From NCBI GenBank assembly GCA_920105625.2, contig OV050031.1, positions 7,357,501 through 7,421,500 on the forward strand: DNA of 64,000 nt, read 5' to 3'. Every line of letters starts with the position of its first letter. Within the stretch, counting starts at the first letter, position 1. The DNA is from Clusia tigrina (Eukaryota > Arthropoda > Insecta > Diptera > Clusiidae). The notes below the pieces were generated by a model, which was not told where the DNA came from, made no database searches, and saw only the letters and a program-made list of their open reading frames with translations. The position numbers and the translations under genes were made by a program. Below, piece after piece: positions 11,114 through 22,090 of this stretch.

Positions 11114-12800
11114 CATAAAAGTCTCGTAAATTTTGAGCTCCGTTGACATTTTTCTGTTTGAACATACTCTGAGAGACATCAGCAAAAATGTGCAGGACGG
11201 GTTGTGGACGGGTTCCTTGCACTTCAGTTGCTCTTCTTTCAGTGTAAAGTTTACTCAAACTATGCATCCCTGCCTTCTCGTGTTCAGCGAGAGTTTTTAA
11301 ATGGTTTGCACATTTTTGAAAATATTTATAATTGCATTAACTCCATCATCGACAATATGCAAATTTCCAGCAATTACGTTTTAAATAGTTGAAAGCAAAT
11401 TTTTAGTTTTCCATTAAGCACTTAGCTATCGATAAATTGAATTTGTTAACGCGCACACGGCACACCGACTGACATTCATTGCCTTTGACAGCAGCCATTA
11501 AGTAATTACACGTAACAAGCCATGTGCCGAGCTCCCACACCCTGCCCTCATCCAGACCCACACCTCACTCAACGCGCTCACTCATGCTGGTTAAGCTGCT
11601 GCTACTGCTACTGGAGCGCGGAGCCTTTAAGCTGGCATATGACAATGCCACATAAAAATTACACTAAATTAAATTCAATTCGCTATTTTAAAAATGTTCC
11701 ACGTATACATGCTAGCAAGGCACACTCTTCTACAAGCACACGTAGCCGTAACACGTAGCGAGCAGCGGGAGTTTCCTAGGCATCTGCAAAGACAGCGCCT
11801 GCTTTGTCGAACGCTACTTAATGGTGGCAAAAAAGGATCAAAAGGGATTTGAGAGCTCGTGGCTTAGTGCCACAGCCAGAGCTCAAACGCACACCTCTGT
11901 TCGGATGCCTGGGAAGCTCGGCGACTTCCGCTTCTGTTGGCCGATGCACAGCCACATTCTCACATACACTCACACACATAGAGACGCACACTAACGCACC
12001 CATACGCATGCTGCAAATGTACAAAAATTTAATTAATTTATACACACGAGTGCTGTGCTGCGCTGAGGCCCCACCTTATAATGCCTTGTTTGCCGTGCGT
12101 TCTCACTTGGTCGGTTTTTGTTGTCATTGTTGTTGTTGCTGTTGTTGCCTTTTTTTCATTATTATTATTAGCGCACATTGTTCTTGCTGCCAACTTTAAG
12201 CCTCAGCCCAACTGACTACCTTTGCCGCTGCCTCCTCGTATGTCGCTGATGGTGTGCTTACAGCTTTTCATTTTCTTCATTTTTGACTTTAATCTGCGTA
12301 CATGTATGGGTGTGTGTGTGTGTGTGTGTATGCGCTGGTGAACGGAGTGTGTGTGTGAGTATGCGTCTATATGGCTCACATGTGTGTTGTTAATGCAGGT
12401 TCAGCAGTTCGCAGCAGGCAGCAATCAGCGTGCTCCACCTTAAGCAAAGGCACATGTCTCCCAGTTGCGCGTGGTATTTGCGCTTGTTTAGCTGAAACTC
12501 TCAGGCGAAGATGTTGTTGTTGTTGAGGAAAAAATACAAAAATCTTAACCTTTCCTTAAAGAATTCGGAAAATTTTCGGTTAGTAATTGGATTTTAATTA
12601 GAAAGGCATTAAGAAGTTTCCGGATCCTTTGCGTTACTTTTGCTTTTTCTCATTTTTAATTCGTTTCTAATTATAAAATTCATCCTCCTTGGCTGAACTT
12701 CATTTGAATTTAATTATAGACGCATCTGCGGCGTGCGAGTATTTTTAATAAAGAGCTTAAATTTTTGTACGGAATTTAATAACACTCATACGACCCCGGG
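11114..12800. other. Unique-looking island, no gene called
   Basis: A GC-richer island with GT/CA tracts (a (GT)n run near 12309-12331) and short polypyrimidine and GTT repeats near 12120-12150. Frames of 60-116 codons occur in several phases without motifs. Confidence 0.45.
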
Positions 12801-14069
12801 GCTCAAAGAGCGTGCCTTGTCTTCAGTCATTTATATGTTGCTTGAATGATGTGCCTTCAATTGGGGGTTCTGGTGAACATTTCAGTTCGAATGAATCAAT
12901 TCTAATAAAAACAGACTCATTACGGCAATGCTGCAGAGCTCCACTAGAAGTGCTTGAATTTAAATATTCCTCATTAAGAGAGATTCGTTCAGATAAGTTC
13001 AAATTACTGTAGTGCAAGGATAATTTGACAATACAGTTTTGCAGTCGATTCTTCACAGCACTGTAGCAGAGTGGTGTGAGATCTTCTTTTTTGGTGGAAC
13101 AAATTGTCAGAGATAATACTCAGACCATAAAACAACCATTGTAGTATATTTGATATTTCAAATTCCTAAGTGATCCGTGCACAAATCTCTGGAGATCCTG
13201 TGTCCCCAAAGAGTGAGATTTTTTTTTGTATCCCAAAGAGTGAGACTTTTATTTTGTGTCCCTAAAGAGTGAATCTTTGGGACTACAGGACCAATTATAT
13301 AATTAAAATTCAAAATATACCTTAGAAGCTTTTAAATATACGTAGAGGAGAGGGGTAAGACTGAAATCCGACCCAAATTTAGGACACAGTTATTTGATGA
13401 AGACTGAGTCTAGGTATACAGAACTCGATAGTCATCTAAATTGGACAGAGCATATTGATCTAATGTGCTTTAGGTGAAGAATCCCCCCTGGGTAAGTAAT
13501 AGTGCCACAAGAGGCTCATGTTTTAATGTGTTTAATCATATTCCACAGTGATAATTCACCCAACTGGTCCAAGTTGGCCTTTCCTGATTTAGGCTGTAGT
13601 TGACTCTCTATATTCAGTCAATTAGTTGATGTTCCAATTTTGTTATTGGTCTTGTCTTATTACTTTAATTCAGTTTACTATGACTGAAATAGAACTTAAC
13701 TCAGTATAAAATACGAGTAAGTTAACCGGCCTTAAAGGCATTTATTATTCACTTTGCTGATGCCTACGATGGATACGATATTATGGAGACAATTCAACAA
13801 ATTTAGTAGCCAAACAGTTAAACGCCCAAATATATGAGCTCATTAGTGCAAAGGATGCCTTAGGAATAAACCCGAAAGGGGAAATCAGTCACCATGATTG
13901 ATATTATTATTATTTTATTATCCATCACCACTCTATACCCAGTATATCGCGCGAGGCGTGGTCTTATTATACTACTTTACTTGGGATTTGCCAATTGCCA
14001 CTTTCACATTTATACAAAAAGGACATCAAAGACCTCAGTGGTCATTATAATGCACAGAAAACAGTTATC
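12801..14069. other. No gene seen; AT-rich spacer
   Basis: It contains a short triplicated AAAGAGTGA(G/A) motif between about 13205 and 13275 (copies of 'cccaaagagtgag' separated by T-rich DNA). One TACGAGTA octamer lies at 13712-13719. No recognisable coding or transposon protein was found. Confidence 0.45.
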
Positions 14070-14274
14070 AGTTCAGATCACCAGTTCAGAACAGTATCAG
14101 AACAGTTGTCCGTTCAGATCATCAGTTCAGAACAGTATCAGAACAGTTGTCAGTTCAAATTACGAGTTCAGAACATTATCAGAACAGTTGTCAGTTCAAA
14201 TTACGAGTTCAGAACATTATCAGAACAGTTTTCAGTTCAAATTACGAGTTCAGAACATTATCAGAACAGTTGTC
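14070..14274. repeat. 41-bp minisatellite, five copies
   Basis: Five tandem 41-bp units end in a CAGAACAGTTGTC-like block. The first two carry GATCA(C/T)CAGTTCAG and the last three carry AATTACGAGTTCAG. Since 41 is not divisible by three and the unit has no plus-strand stop, Gln/Ser/Glu-rich frames appear in more than one phase. They are repeat artefacts. Confidence 0.95.
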
Positions 14275-15039
14275 AGTTCAGAAATGAATCAGATCTTGCG
14301 GTGACAGTCGATAAGGTGGCATAGAAGGAATCTGTTTTCCCCAAAATGTTGCCTAGACTGACACAAATATAGGACATTGATCACATCAGTATAGTACAAG
14401 CATCAGCATTGCTGATGAGGCTTTAAGGAAGTAAGTACTAAATGAGGTTTTAAGGAAGTACAGTACTAAAAAATGGCTGTCGGACACGTCTAATTACACT
14501 CAGTATGCATACTGCTTTGACCCACCGTAAAGGACAAAGTGCCCTTCTCTTTTTTAAATCTACAGAACGTAGTAGGGAGTGTCTGTGTCTAGCCAGGTAC
14601 ACACCAAACCATTCTATGTCTCTAAGCAACCCTAATTGACAAATATATGAAGCGCTTTTCTCCCTAATGGAGGCAGCCTTTCCATGAAACACTTGTTGAT
14701 ATTTGAGCCAGATGGGATGTACATCTTACAATCAGGAGAAGTTTATATCGTGAGCTAACTGCATATTGTTCACATTTTGAGTTGGTGGATTAGACACCTT
14801 CACAGCCATTATAGGAGTACAGAGTATTCAGAAGATTACAAGAGTTTCAGAAGATTCAGATTATAAGTAATGTGCAGGGTAATCCAATTCAGGACATGAA
14901 TTCACGGATATGTTATTTGCTGCGTCAACTATTGAAAGGCGTATGTTGAAGTTTACCGCATAAGCATAAGAAAAGTTCAAACCCACGACGACAATAGCCC
15001 TTGATGGAACTGCGAAAAAGAAGGTCAGAATTCGGACCA
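14275..15039. other. No gene seen; possible eroded transposon body
   Basis: No intact frame. The part just before 15040 may be the decayed upstream half of the mariner relic that begins to be readable there, but I cannot align it by eye. Confidence 0.35.
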
Positions 15040-15126
15040 ATCACATTCAGTGATGAGGCACATTTTTAATCCAATGGGATTGATCTTCGTTCTAAACATA
15101 ACTACTGTATTTGGGGCTCGGAAGAC
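15040..15126 (+). pseudogene. Mariner/Tc1-type transposase relic
   Basis: The plus strand reads ITFSDEAHF, a stop, SNGIDLRSKHNYCIWGSE. This is the region around the first catalytic Asp of a Tc1/mariner transposase (FSDEAHF, about five residues, NG, then xNxxxWGxE). It is interrupted by an in-frame TAA. It is not a copy of the intact element at 9.9-11.0 kb, because the residues differ throughout. The relic gives way almost immediately to a LINE RNase H sequence. Confidence 0.65.
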
Positions 15127-15622
15127 TTCCCAGTAAGCCAGTCGGCTTTGGAGTTTTCTCAAAAGAACTGGGACTGGAGCTTTCCTTCCATCTCCCAGAC
15201 CACTGCAGTGCTTATCAAGCAGAGGTCCTAGCCATAAAGGAGGTAGCCGTCTACTTAAGTAGACATGCCGTAACAAAGACCATTATAAATATCTACTCGG
15301 ATAGCCAGTCGGCCATCAAGTCAATAAACTCGGTGGCACTGAAATCAAATATTTTTCAGAACTGCCGTGCAGCTCTAAATGATATCAGTACCGATTTCAC
15401 GGTATGCCTTATATTGGTTCCGGTGCATAGGGATATTGAGGGAACTGTAGGGCTGATGAGCTAGCCAGACGGGACACCAACCTTCCTTTATGCACGGACA
15501 CATGCGAAGTTGGAATGCCAACTGCCACCTGTAAACTGATGTTGGAAGATAAGGACGTGCGTGATGCCAATGGGTCCTGGGCACACGAGGACACTTGCTT
15601 AACGACTAGTATTTGTGCCTGA
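15111..15622 (+). pseudogene. LINE RNase H domain, frameshifted
   Basis: The first frame encodes GFGVFSKELGLELSFHLP, then HCSAYQAEVLAIKE (second catalytic residue Glu) and IYSDSQSAIKSINS (third catalytic residue Asp), ending near VHRDIEG. One base is missing at about 15440; the next frame continues NCRADELARRDTNLPL (last catalytic Asp) to a stop at 15622. The first catalytic Asp (normally YTDGS) is lost at the mariner junction. It is closely related to the copy at 50.45-51.04 kb on the opposite strand (shared FSKELGLELS and INIYSDSQ). Confidence 0.85.
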
Positions 15623-17470
15623 GTGTGATTGTTGCTGCCACTCCAACCTAAACCTAATCCTGGCATCTATATCAAATATCCCCTTGTGCTTAAGGAAAAC
15701 ATTCGCAACATTGCAGTCCTTCCTGTATGGACACATTGTGAAAATTGTAGTGAACGGCTTGCCGTCTTCAGGATATTCGCGAAAGTTGCTCGCATGATAT
15801 TTCCATTCATTTAAAATGGCAAGGACAAAATTTTTGGTTTCAAATATGAATGAATATATTCAAAAAAATTTAATTACGAATTCATGAGAGGCTAATCTGA
15901 AGAAACCATTCACACTACGAGTGAACTGTGATGGCACTGTACCAAGGGCCTCTTCAAGAGTCTCACGAGCTGCCAGCGGCCTTTCATTCGCCTCAGCTCT
16001 GAAGTGCTGGTGTTGAGGAATTTTTATTTAATATTGCAAGGAATTACGAGTAAATATTCATCATACGGCGTCGCTTTAAGCCAAGAGCGTACGATTTCGG
16101 CAAAATGGCCAACATAAGTCAAATTGCAGCTGAAATTAATTTTCTACGCCACAAGTCTGCAGCACACGCTCACACAAGTGCGTCGCTCCGCATGCTCGGC
16201 TGGTGTGTGGCAACTAAGCGCAGAGGATGCTGGCCAAATAATCCCCCCTTCCCAGCATAACACGGCCAAATACCCACACACACACGCACACACGCAGGCA
16301 CATATGTATTTACTCAGTAGCATAACTTGACATCTGACATTTAATTTACTGTATTTATGCGTTTGTAATGTTTTTAATGCCATTTCTTGGAGCCGGGACT
16401 GGAAAGCTGCCAAAAGCATTCACTCACTGGGACCCGCACTCACTCTCGCACTGGCGCACTGGTGCACTGTCGCACTCTGGCGAGTGGCAGCGCCTCCTCA
16501 CCGGGGTCCGCCTGCTTGCGAGCGCTCATTAATTTTCATTTTCATAAAATGTACTGCAAAGGCAATAATGAAAAAACCATTTTTTTCTCCTCTTTTCAGT
16601 TTTACGAGTATTTCCTCCTTTTTTCCGCATATTATTTTTGTCAACTTTGTTGTTTGTGTATGTGTGTGTGTGTGTGTGTGCGTGTGCGGGCTGAGCGCTC
16701 CTAGTACATCATGCCCACTAAGCTGCGGTACTAATAAAATATTTTATGCTGGCATTTTTGAAAATATGGTACTTGTTGTAAGCTTATCAACAGCGAAAAC
16801 AACAACAAAAACAACACCAACAGCCCAACAACAACAACAACAAGAACCTGAACAAGAACAACAACAGCCACAACGAGCACAGCCAGGAGCAAAAAAAAAG
16901 GAGCATTTAGCAAACGCCAGCAAAGCACGCAGAAATCTCATTGCCTGCGTTTTTGGCATAGCAAAAGCGCAAATGACTCGACGCGCTGCTCTGGCACACA
17001 AATGCAGGTTGAACGGCAAAATTTATGTTGTGATAATATCATGCGGTCCACTTATGTTGCGGTGCCTTTGCATTCGCATGTCCTGAGTCATTTGATAAGC
17101 ATATTTTTGAGCACTTAACAAAAAATGCGTTTATACATGGCTTTGCTTTGCTCAAATTTATATCGTGTGTGTGTATGTGTCTGGGCGAGTAAGTTATGCA
17201 CATGGAGGCTCGCAGAAGGAGAAGCCTGACAGTGAAAATTCTGACATGTGCTTTAGCAGGTATCAGAAATGGGGGGAGCGGGGAGAGTCTCTCACAATCT
17301 CTCTGAAGAATTGAAATATATTCGGAGGGATTGGGATGTGCAAATCGTTCTTAAGATGAACTGATCGTGAAACTCGTTCGACGGTAATGAGAAAGCTTCT
17401 CTCTCTCCTATTTGACTCTCAAGTCCTTTTCTGTATATGCATATAGCGAAGCTCATCACGTAGGTATTCA
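15623..17470. other. Unique-looking island with CA/GT and CAA tracts
   Basis: It holds CA tracts near 16275-16295, a GT tract at about 16658-16683, and CAA/CAG-rich sequence at 16795-16880 that gives a Gln-rich 200-codon frame (16484-17086). That frame lacks a domain, starts in low-complexity sequence, and overlaps other frames, so I do not call it a gene. TACGAGTA octamers lie at 16045-16052 and 16603-16610. Confidence 0.45.
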
Positions 17471-17927
17471 GGAGAGTCAAAGAGACATTGATAATCATAT
17501 AAATTAGGTATTATCTTTTTCATAACTGAGCTGTTGTTAAATGAGAATAATGTGGACATCAGGATTGTCAAAGATGCATTGATACTCTCAGAAATTAATA
17601 GTTATCTTTCTCATAACTGACCTGTTCTTAAATGAGAACAATTTGGGCATCAGGAGTGTCAAAATGGATATTGATACTCATATAAATTAAGTGTTATCTT
17701 TCTTATAAATTACCTTTTCTTAAATGAGAACAATTTGGACATCAGGGGTGTTCTCAGTGGTTAAAATGGATATTTATACTCTCATAAACTAAGTGTTATC
17801 TTTCTCATAACTGTGCTATTCTTAATTAAGAACAATTTGGGCATCAGGAGTGTCAAATAGACTCGAATAAATTAAGTGTTCCCCTTACATAAATGACCTG
17901 TTCTTATATGGGAACAATTTGGACATA
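17471..17927. repeat. 91-bp tandem repeat, five copies
   Basis: Copies start at 17471, 17562, 17653, 17745 and 17847, each beginning GG(A/G)(G/T)(A/T)GTCA-like. They share GTTATCTTTCTCATAACTG and AAATGAGAACAATTTGG. The spacing (91, 91, 92, 102) shows good register with one insertion in the fourth copy. Confidence 0.92.
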
Positions 17928-18326
17928 TTCCCATCCTATAGAATGATCGTAATTATCTGCTCCAAAAAGCATAAGTTCTGGAACTACATAAGAATGGAAT
18001 GCTGCAAGCTTGGAGTTACAAGCCTCCATAGCCAGCGACTGGTCATCAATTCATGGTTCAACGGCAACGAAGTGTGGTAAAGTTAAGAGTAATGTAACAA
18101 AGGATCTAATTTATATCACCTTTAAACTTCCTTTGCCAAACTAATGCTCATGATATGATCAACCCTCATCAATTGTTGCTATTATTAACCCACATGATGC
18201 TATTAAGAGGCAAGAAATTGAGGAGTTCTGCATGCTCACACAACTATGAGAATGGCACTTTCAGGAGTAGAAATGTGGTCCAGCATCTTGAGATTGTTTT
18301 CAGCTATTCTACTAAATACGAGTATA
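17928..18326. other. No gene seen
   Basis: AT-rich linker between the 91-bp array and the dispersed repeat; no recognised motif. One TACGAGTA octamer lies at 18317-18324. Confidence 0.4.
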
Positions 18327-18479
18327 TAGGTAGGTAGGTAGGAGTGGCCGCCTAGTTTGCCAAAAGCACCCTTTAGCACACATAATGGCCCATTCTGATA
18401 CCATGGTGTGGCGCCGTTCAAGCACTGACCAAAAAGTTCTCTTACTTGAGATGGTGATAGTCAGCGCAAGGACAGCACC
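18327..18479 (-). repeat. Dispersed repeat, LINE 3'-tail-like (copy A)
   Basis: It shares about 150 bp with 44188-44341 in reverse orientation, including TGGCGCCGTTCAAGCACTGAC, of which 20 bases are TGGCGCCGTTCAAGCACTGA, and GATGGTGATAGTCAGCGCAA. One end has short tandem GGTAGGTAGG, as at the 3' tail of a LINE; the element therefore reads on the minus strand here. Confidence 0.85.
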
Positions 18480-18952
18480 ACGACTATATAAATAGAAAGA
18501 AAAATTATTTCTAGAGGAAAACTTTCGGTAACCATTAAGAGGCCATTAAGAGACCAATCTACGTGCTCCAACAACTTCTCGTAACTCCAAAGTCATACAA
18601 GTCTAAAGTATTCTAAATAAACAATGAAGATTGTACAACTGAACACTCTAAGCTGTGATAAGTTCAGCTGCTGTAGGCCTACCAAAGACCGACTAATCAT
18701 CGGTGTAGTCTAACTTGATACGATGTGTAGAGAAGAGGAGGATATAGCAGCCGTCATATTTAAGCAAAGTGATGGTGTCTCTTGGATACTACCTCCCAAC
18801 ATAGTTGCGATTTACTTGGAACCATAAAATCCTTCGCTTTACTATTCGAGGGACATCCCTTTTTTTTGCTGAGAACGGGAAACATCTAAAATCTATGGCC
18901 GAGGCCGTAGCCTAAAACTTTAGCCCGAACCAAATTGCCCTTTGTCCGACGG
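18480..18952. other. No gene called; possible LINE fragment
   Basis: A plus-strand stretch near 18625 reads KIVQLNTLSCDKFSCC, weakly like the first residues of a LINE endonuclease (K.xQLNxxxC). It ends in a stop and has no further motif, so this is only a suggestion. Confidence 0.25.
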
Positions 18953-19378
18953 TTAATCCTCCCGGAACTTCACCGTTAGGTAGTGCGCCGGGAGGTCGTT
19001 ATGAGTAGTATTGGTCATTCTGTCATAGTACGATCCAAAGCTCATTTGGGCGTCGCGAACTCCTTCTGGAGATCCATTGGCGCGTTCCGTTCTACGCACG
19101 TAGTCCGTGTATTGCAGCGTGTTCATAATACTCGCGACTACAACACATGCGGTATTCCCTTTCTCTTTATCCTCGCACATATGTGGGACCAGATTGCACT
19201 CCGTCAAAGTTTCTCCGAATGCTCTTTCTACATCCATTCGTCCATTGATGAATCGCGGGCAGTGCAATAACACATGCAGTGCGCTTTCCGGTTCTTCTGG
19301 GCATATTGGGCAATAAGGGTCGTCTTCACGATGGAACCTGTGCAGATATTCTTTGAAGTACCTATGTCCAGTGAACAC
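18953..19378 (-). pseudogene. R1-like LINE ORF2 C-terminal fragment
   Basis: A 141-codon open end of a reverse-transcriptase protein. It starts VFTGHRYFKEYLHRF and contains a CCHC motif (C23-x2-C26-x8-H35-x4-C40 in CPICPEEPESALHVLLHC) followed by PRF. The pattern 'TGHGxFxxYLxRF ... C..C...E.A.HxxxxCPRF' is the usual C-terminus of R1-type elements. The rest of the frame to the stop at 18953 is intact. Nothing upstream (above 19378) continues the reverse transcriptase, so the copy is 5'-truncated. Confidence 0.8.
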
Positions 19379-20600
19379 CTGCTGCCCAGTAGTGAGGACA
19401 GTCTCCTCTAGGATAGTCTAGGATAGTCTTTCTAGCTCCATTCGTGTCAAGGGACATCCCTACTTTCTGGAGTTGTGGCTATGCAAACTATACAAAAGTG
19501 AAATCAGTGCAACAAGTTCTTTGAGACTGCTCTGAAGAGGGCTCTAATCCTCTGATACTTTCGTCTCGGTAATCTAATGTATGAGTATTTCAGAAAGTGT
19601 CAACTTCAACCTTTTTCGAACATATTTAGTTAAATTGTTTTACAAATTTTTATAGCTTGTTTCCAAAATGTGCATCGTTTAATGTTCAGGAATGCATCGA
19701 AACAGAGGAGAGTTGTCACAACTTCTTTCTCAGCGCATCTATTAAGCCTTTTGCCACTTTCAGTATAGTCCTAGACTTGCAGCAACTTCTTCTCATTGAG
19801 TTCAAGTGCCAGTGAGCGTCTTATAATTGGTCGTTGGTCATGTAGCCACATTTATTCAGCAGTTCATCCATTTTCGACTCTTATGTATTCAAAAGAAGTA
19901 CGCAGTGTTCTTTGATTGTTCTTCCTTATATAATCGGGAGACAATTACATGTAAAGCACGATACTAACATTGGCTTTCAACTTGGTGTCATTACGTTAGA
20001 TGGCAGTGGCAAACTGAAGGGAGGCACTCTTGGCTAATACTTCGCAATCACAGAATACTCACTCACTCGGATTAACTATCTCTGGTCTAAACAGTGTATA
20101 TGAAGATATTTCTGTCTGTATGGAAGATGGGCAATTTTCTACCTGTCTAATATATATATTTATACCGGCAAGTAGGTGTGAGCTTCCTGGCTTATAACAG
20201 CAAATATCACTCATGCTTTGGATACAATTAATCAGATTTAACATTTGAAACTAGTGAAATTAATATATGAATAGATTAGCAATACAAGATTTGGCTTGCT
20301 CATGGTCCCCTATTTTCCAAAAGTTGTTTGGTTATTTCCTCTTATCTGCAAGCATTTAAGTAGCATCCCCATTTTACTGAAAGTCTCAACTGACAGTCAA
20401 CGACCTCATTGAAGTTGAATTGGGAAGCCTTTCTACCACCACTGTGTGAGTGCCGGTAATTGATATGTTTTCAGCCAGTCTTAAATCTTAAGAATATCAC
20501 AAGAATTACATTCATTTTGTCTTGAAATATCACGTCATATTACTCTTGCTCCCTACACTCCACCTCTCTACTAACCAGATTTTTGATATTTGCCAAAACG
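19379..20600. other. No gene seen
   Basis: Unassigned AT-rich DNA. A short direct duplication of CTAGGATAGT occurs at about 19408-19430. Confidence 0.4.
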
Positions 20601-21720
20601 CCACTGCTGACGGATATGTATGAGGCGTGTGAATAAGGCCACCGCATTCCTCACTCGCATAATGCATTCACCCCTCGTCAAATTTAAAGAATTGCTGTCT
20701 AACAAACACACACAAAAACCCTTTCAATTCATTTATGACGCTTGCATATGTCGGGAAAATAATATAGAAAAAAGGGGAAGAACAGAATTTCACTTGACTG
20801 CATTTGGCCTGAGAGTACAAGTATAAATTTCTATATTTCTAAAATGTTTTATCTTATGAATTCATCATCAGCAGCTCACACACATGCGCCCGATTGCAGT
20901 TGCACGTACACAGAGCAATTGCCACATTTGCCAAGATGCAGGCTGCCGGCTGCAGGCTGGGAGGCAGTTGCTGTGTTTGCAGCCACGGAGATAAGTCATT
21001 TTGCGCTGAAAGCAGAAAAATTTTAAATTCATATTCATTGCGCTTGCAACCAAAGCCAAAAGCACAGGCAAAGGGCAAAGCAACGGCATGGAGTGCGCTG
21101 CCAGGCAGGCGTACGAAAGGATAAGACGTGTTTGTAGGCAAGAATGCAAAAATGTGCCAAACGTGTGCGCGCGTTGTAAAAATTACCAAACGAATTCCAA
21201 TTCAAAATCCATGCAAATTTTCACTCAACTGCGCTGCAGTCAGTGCGTCCCTCTCGTATATGCAGTAACAAATGCTTCCAGCAGCAGTCAGGCCCATTTA
21301 AATATGCTGCTTCAAACCACGCACCTGCATTCATAGACACACACGCCCTCAGAGATACACCTCACACAGAGCCACACATACACACACAGCCACAGACACT
21401 GCCACACACAGTCACAGATATGCATAATTTTATTTAGTTGTATATTTGATAATTTCCAACAATACGTGGGGGGCTTCTGCTTTTTATCGACTACTCTTGT
21501 CTCAGCGAATCATGCGTCGTCTAAGGCTGGAGCACTTTGTCAAGCAACACGGCGCTATCGTGACACGTCGCATACACTCGCACACACGTACCCCCGTAAA
21601 CTATGCTAAGTCGTTCCACCAGGCAATGAGGAAACATACTGTCTTATTATGCAGCACTTACAGACGTCCTTACACGGTTAAAAATCCTGTGAACAAATTG
21701 CAACCCAAACTGCATAAATA
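20601..21720. other. Unique-looking island, no gene called
   Basis: A GC-richer block with CA runs at 21335-21415. Overlapping frames of 60-111 codons on both strands have no domain signature. It ends abruptly where the AT-rich array begins. Confidence 0.45.
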
Positions 21721-22090
21721 GTGAGGAAGTGCGGAATTATAAGGAAGCAGAAAGGCACTATAGAGACTATATATAGTATGAAGACATTAAAGCAGCATTA
21801 TGGTCTTAATATAGAGATTATATACTGAATAAAGACTTTAAAGAAACTTTATGGTGCCTCAAGTTAGGACTATATACTGTATAAAGACTTTAAAGCTTCA
21901 CTATGGTGCCTTAATATAGGACTATATACTAAGACTTTAAAGACTATAAAGACTTTAAAGCAACTTTATGGTATCTTAAGATCGACATTATCTACTGTGT
22001 AAAGACTTTAAAGCACCATTATGGTGACTCTATACTGTATAAAGACTTTGAAGCAACATTATGATGGCTTAATACTCATAATACTTTATG
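21721..22090. repeat. AT-rich tandem repeat, unit about 50 bp
   Basis: Six or more degenerate copies containing TATATACTGTATAAAGACTT, AAAGCAACTTTATGGTGCC and a TTAATATAGGAC-like spacer. Copy length varies between about 42 and 66 bases. Confidence 0.85.

Noticed and set aside
13894..14324. Gln/Ser-rich frames of 136 and 109 codons
   Set aside because: By-product of the 41-bp minisatellite; parallel frames in two phases show there is no coding constraint.
16484..17086. 200-codon Gln-rich frame, possible polyglutamine protein
   Set aside because: CAA/CAG microsatellite inside an island; overlapping open frames on both strands and no domain.
18620..18850. 5' end of an R1-like LINE (KIVQLNT)
   Set aside because: Only one weak motif and an early stop; not enough to call.
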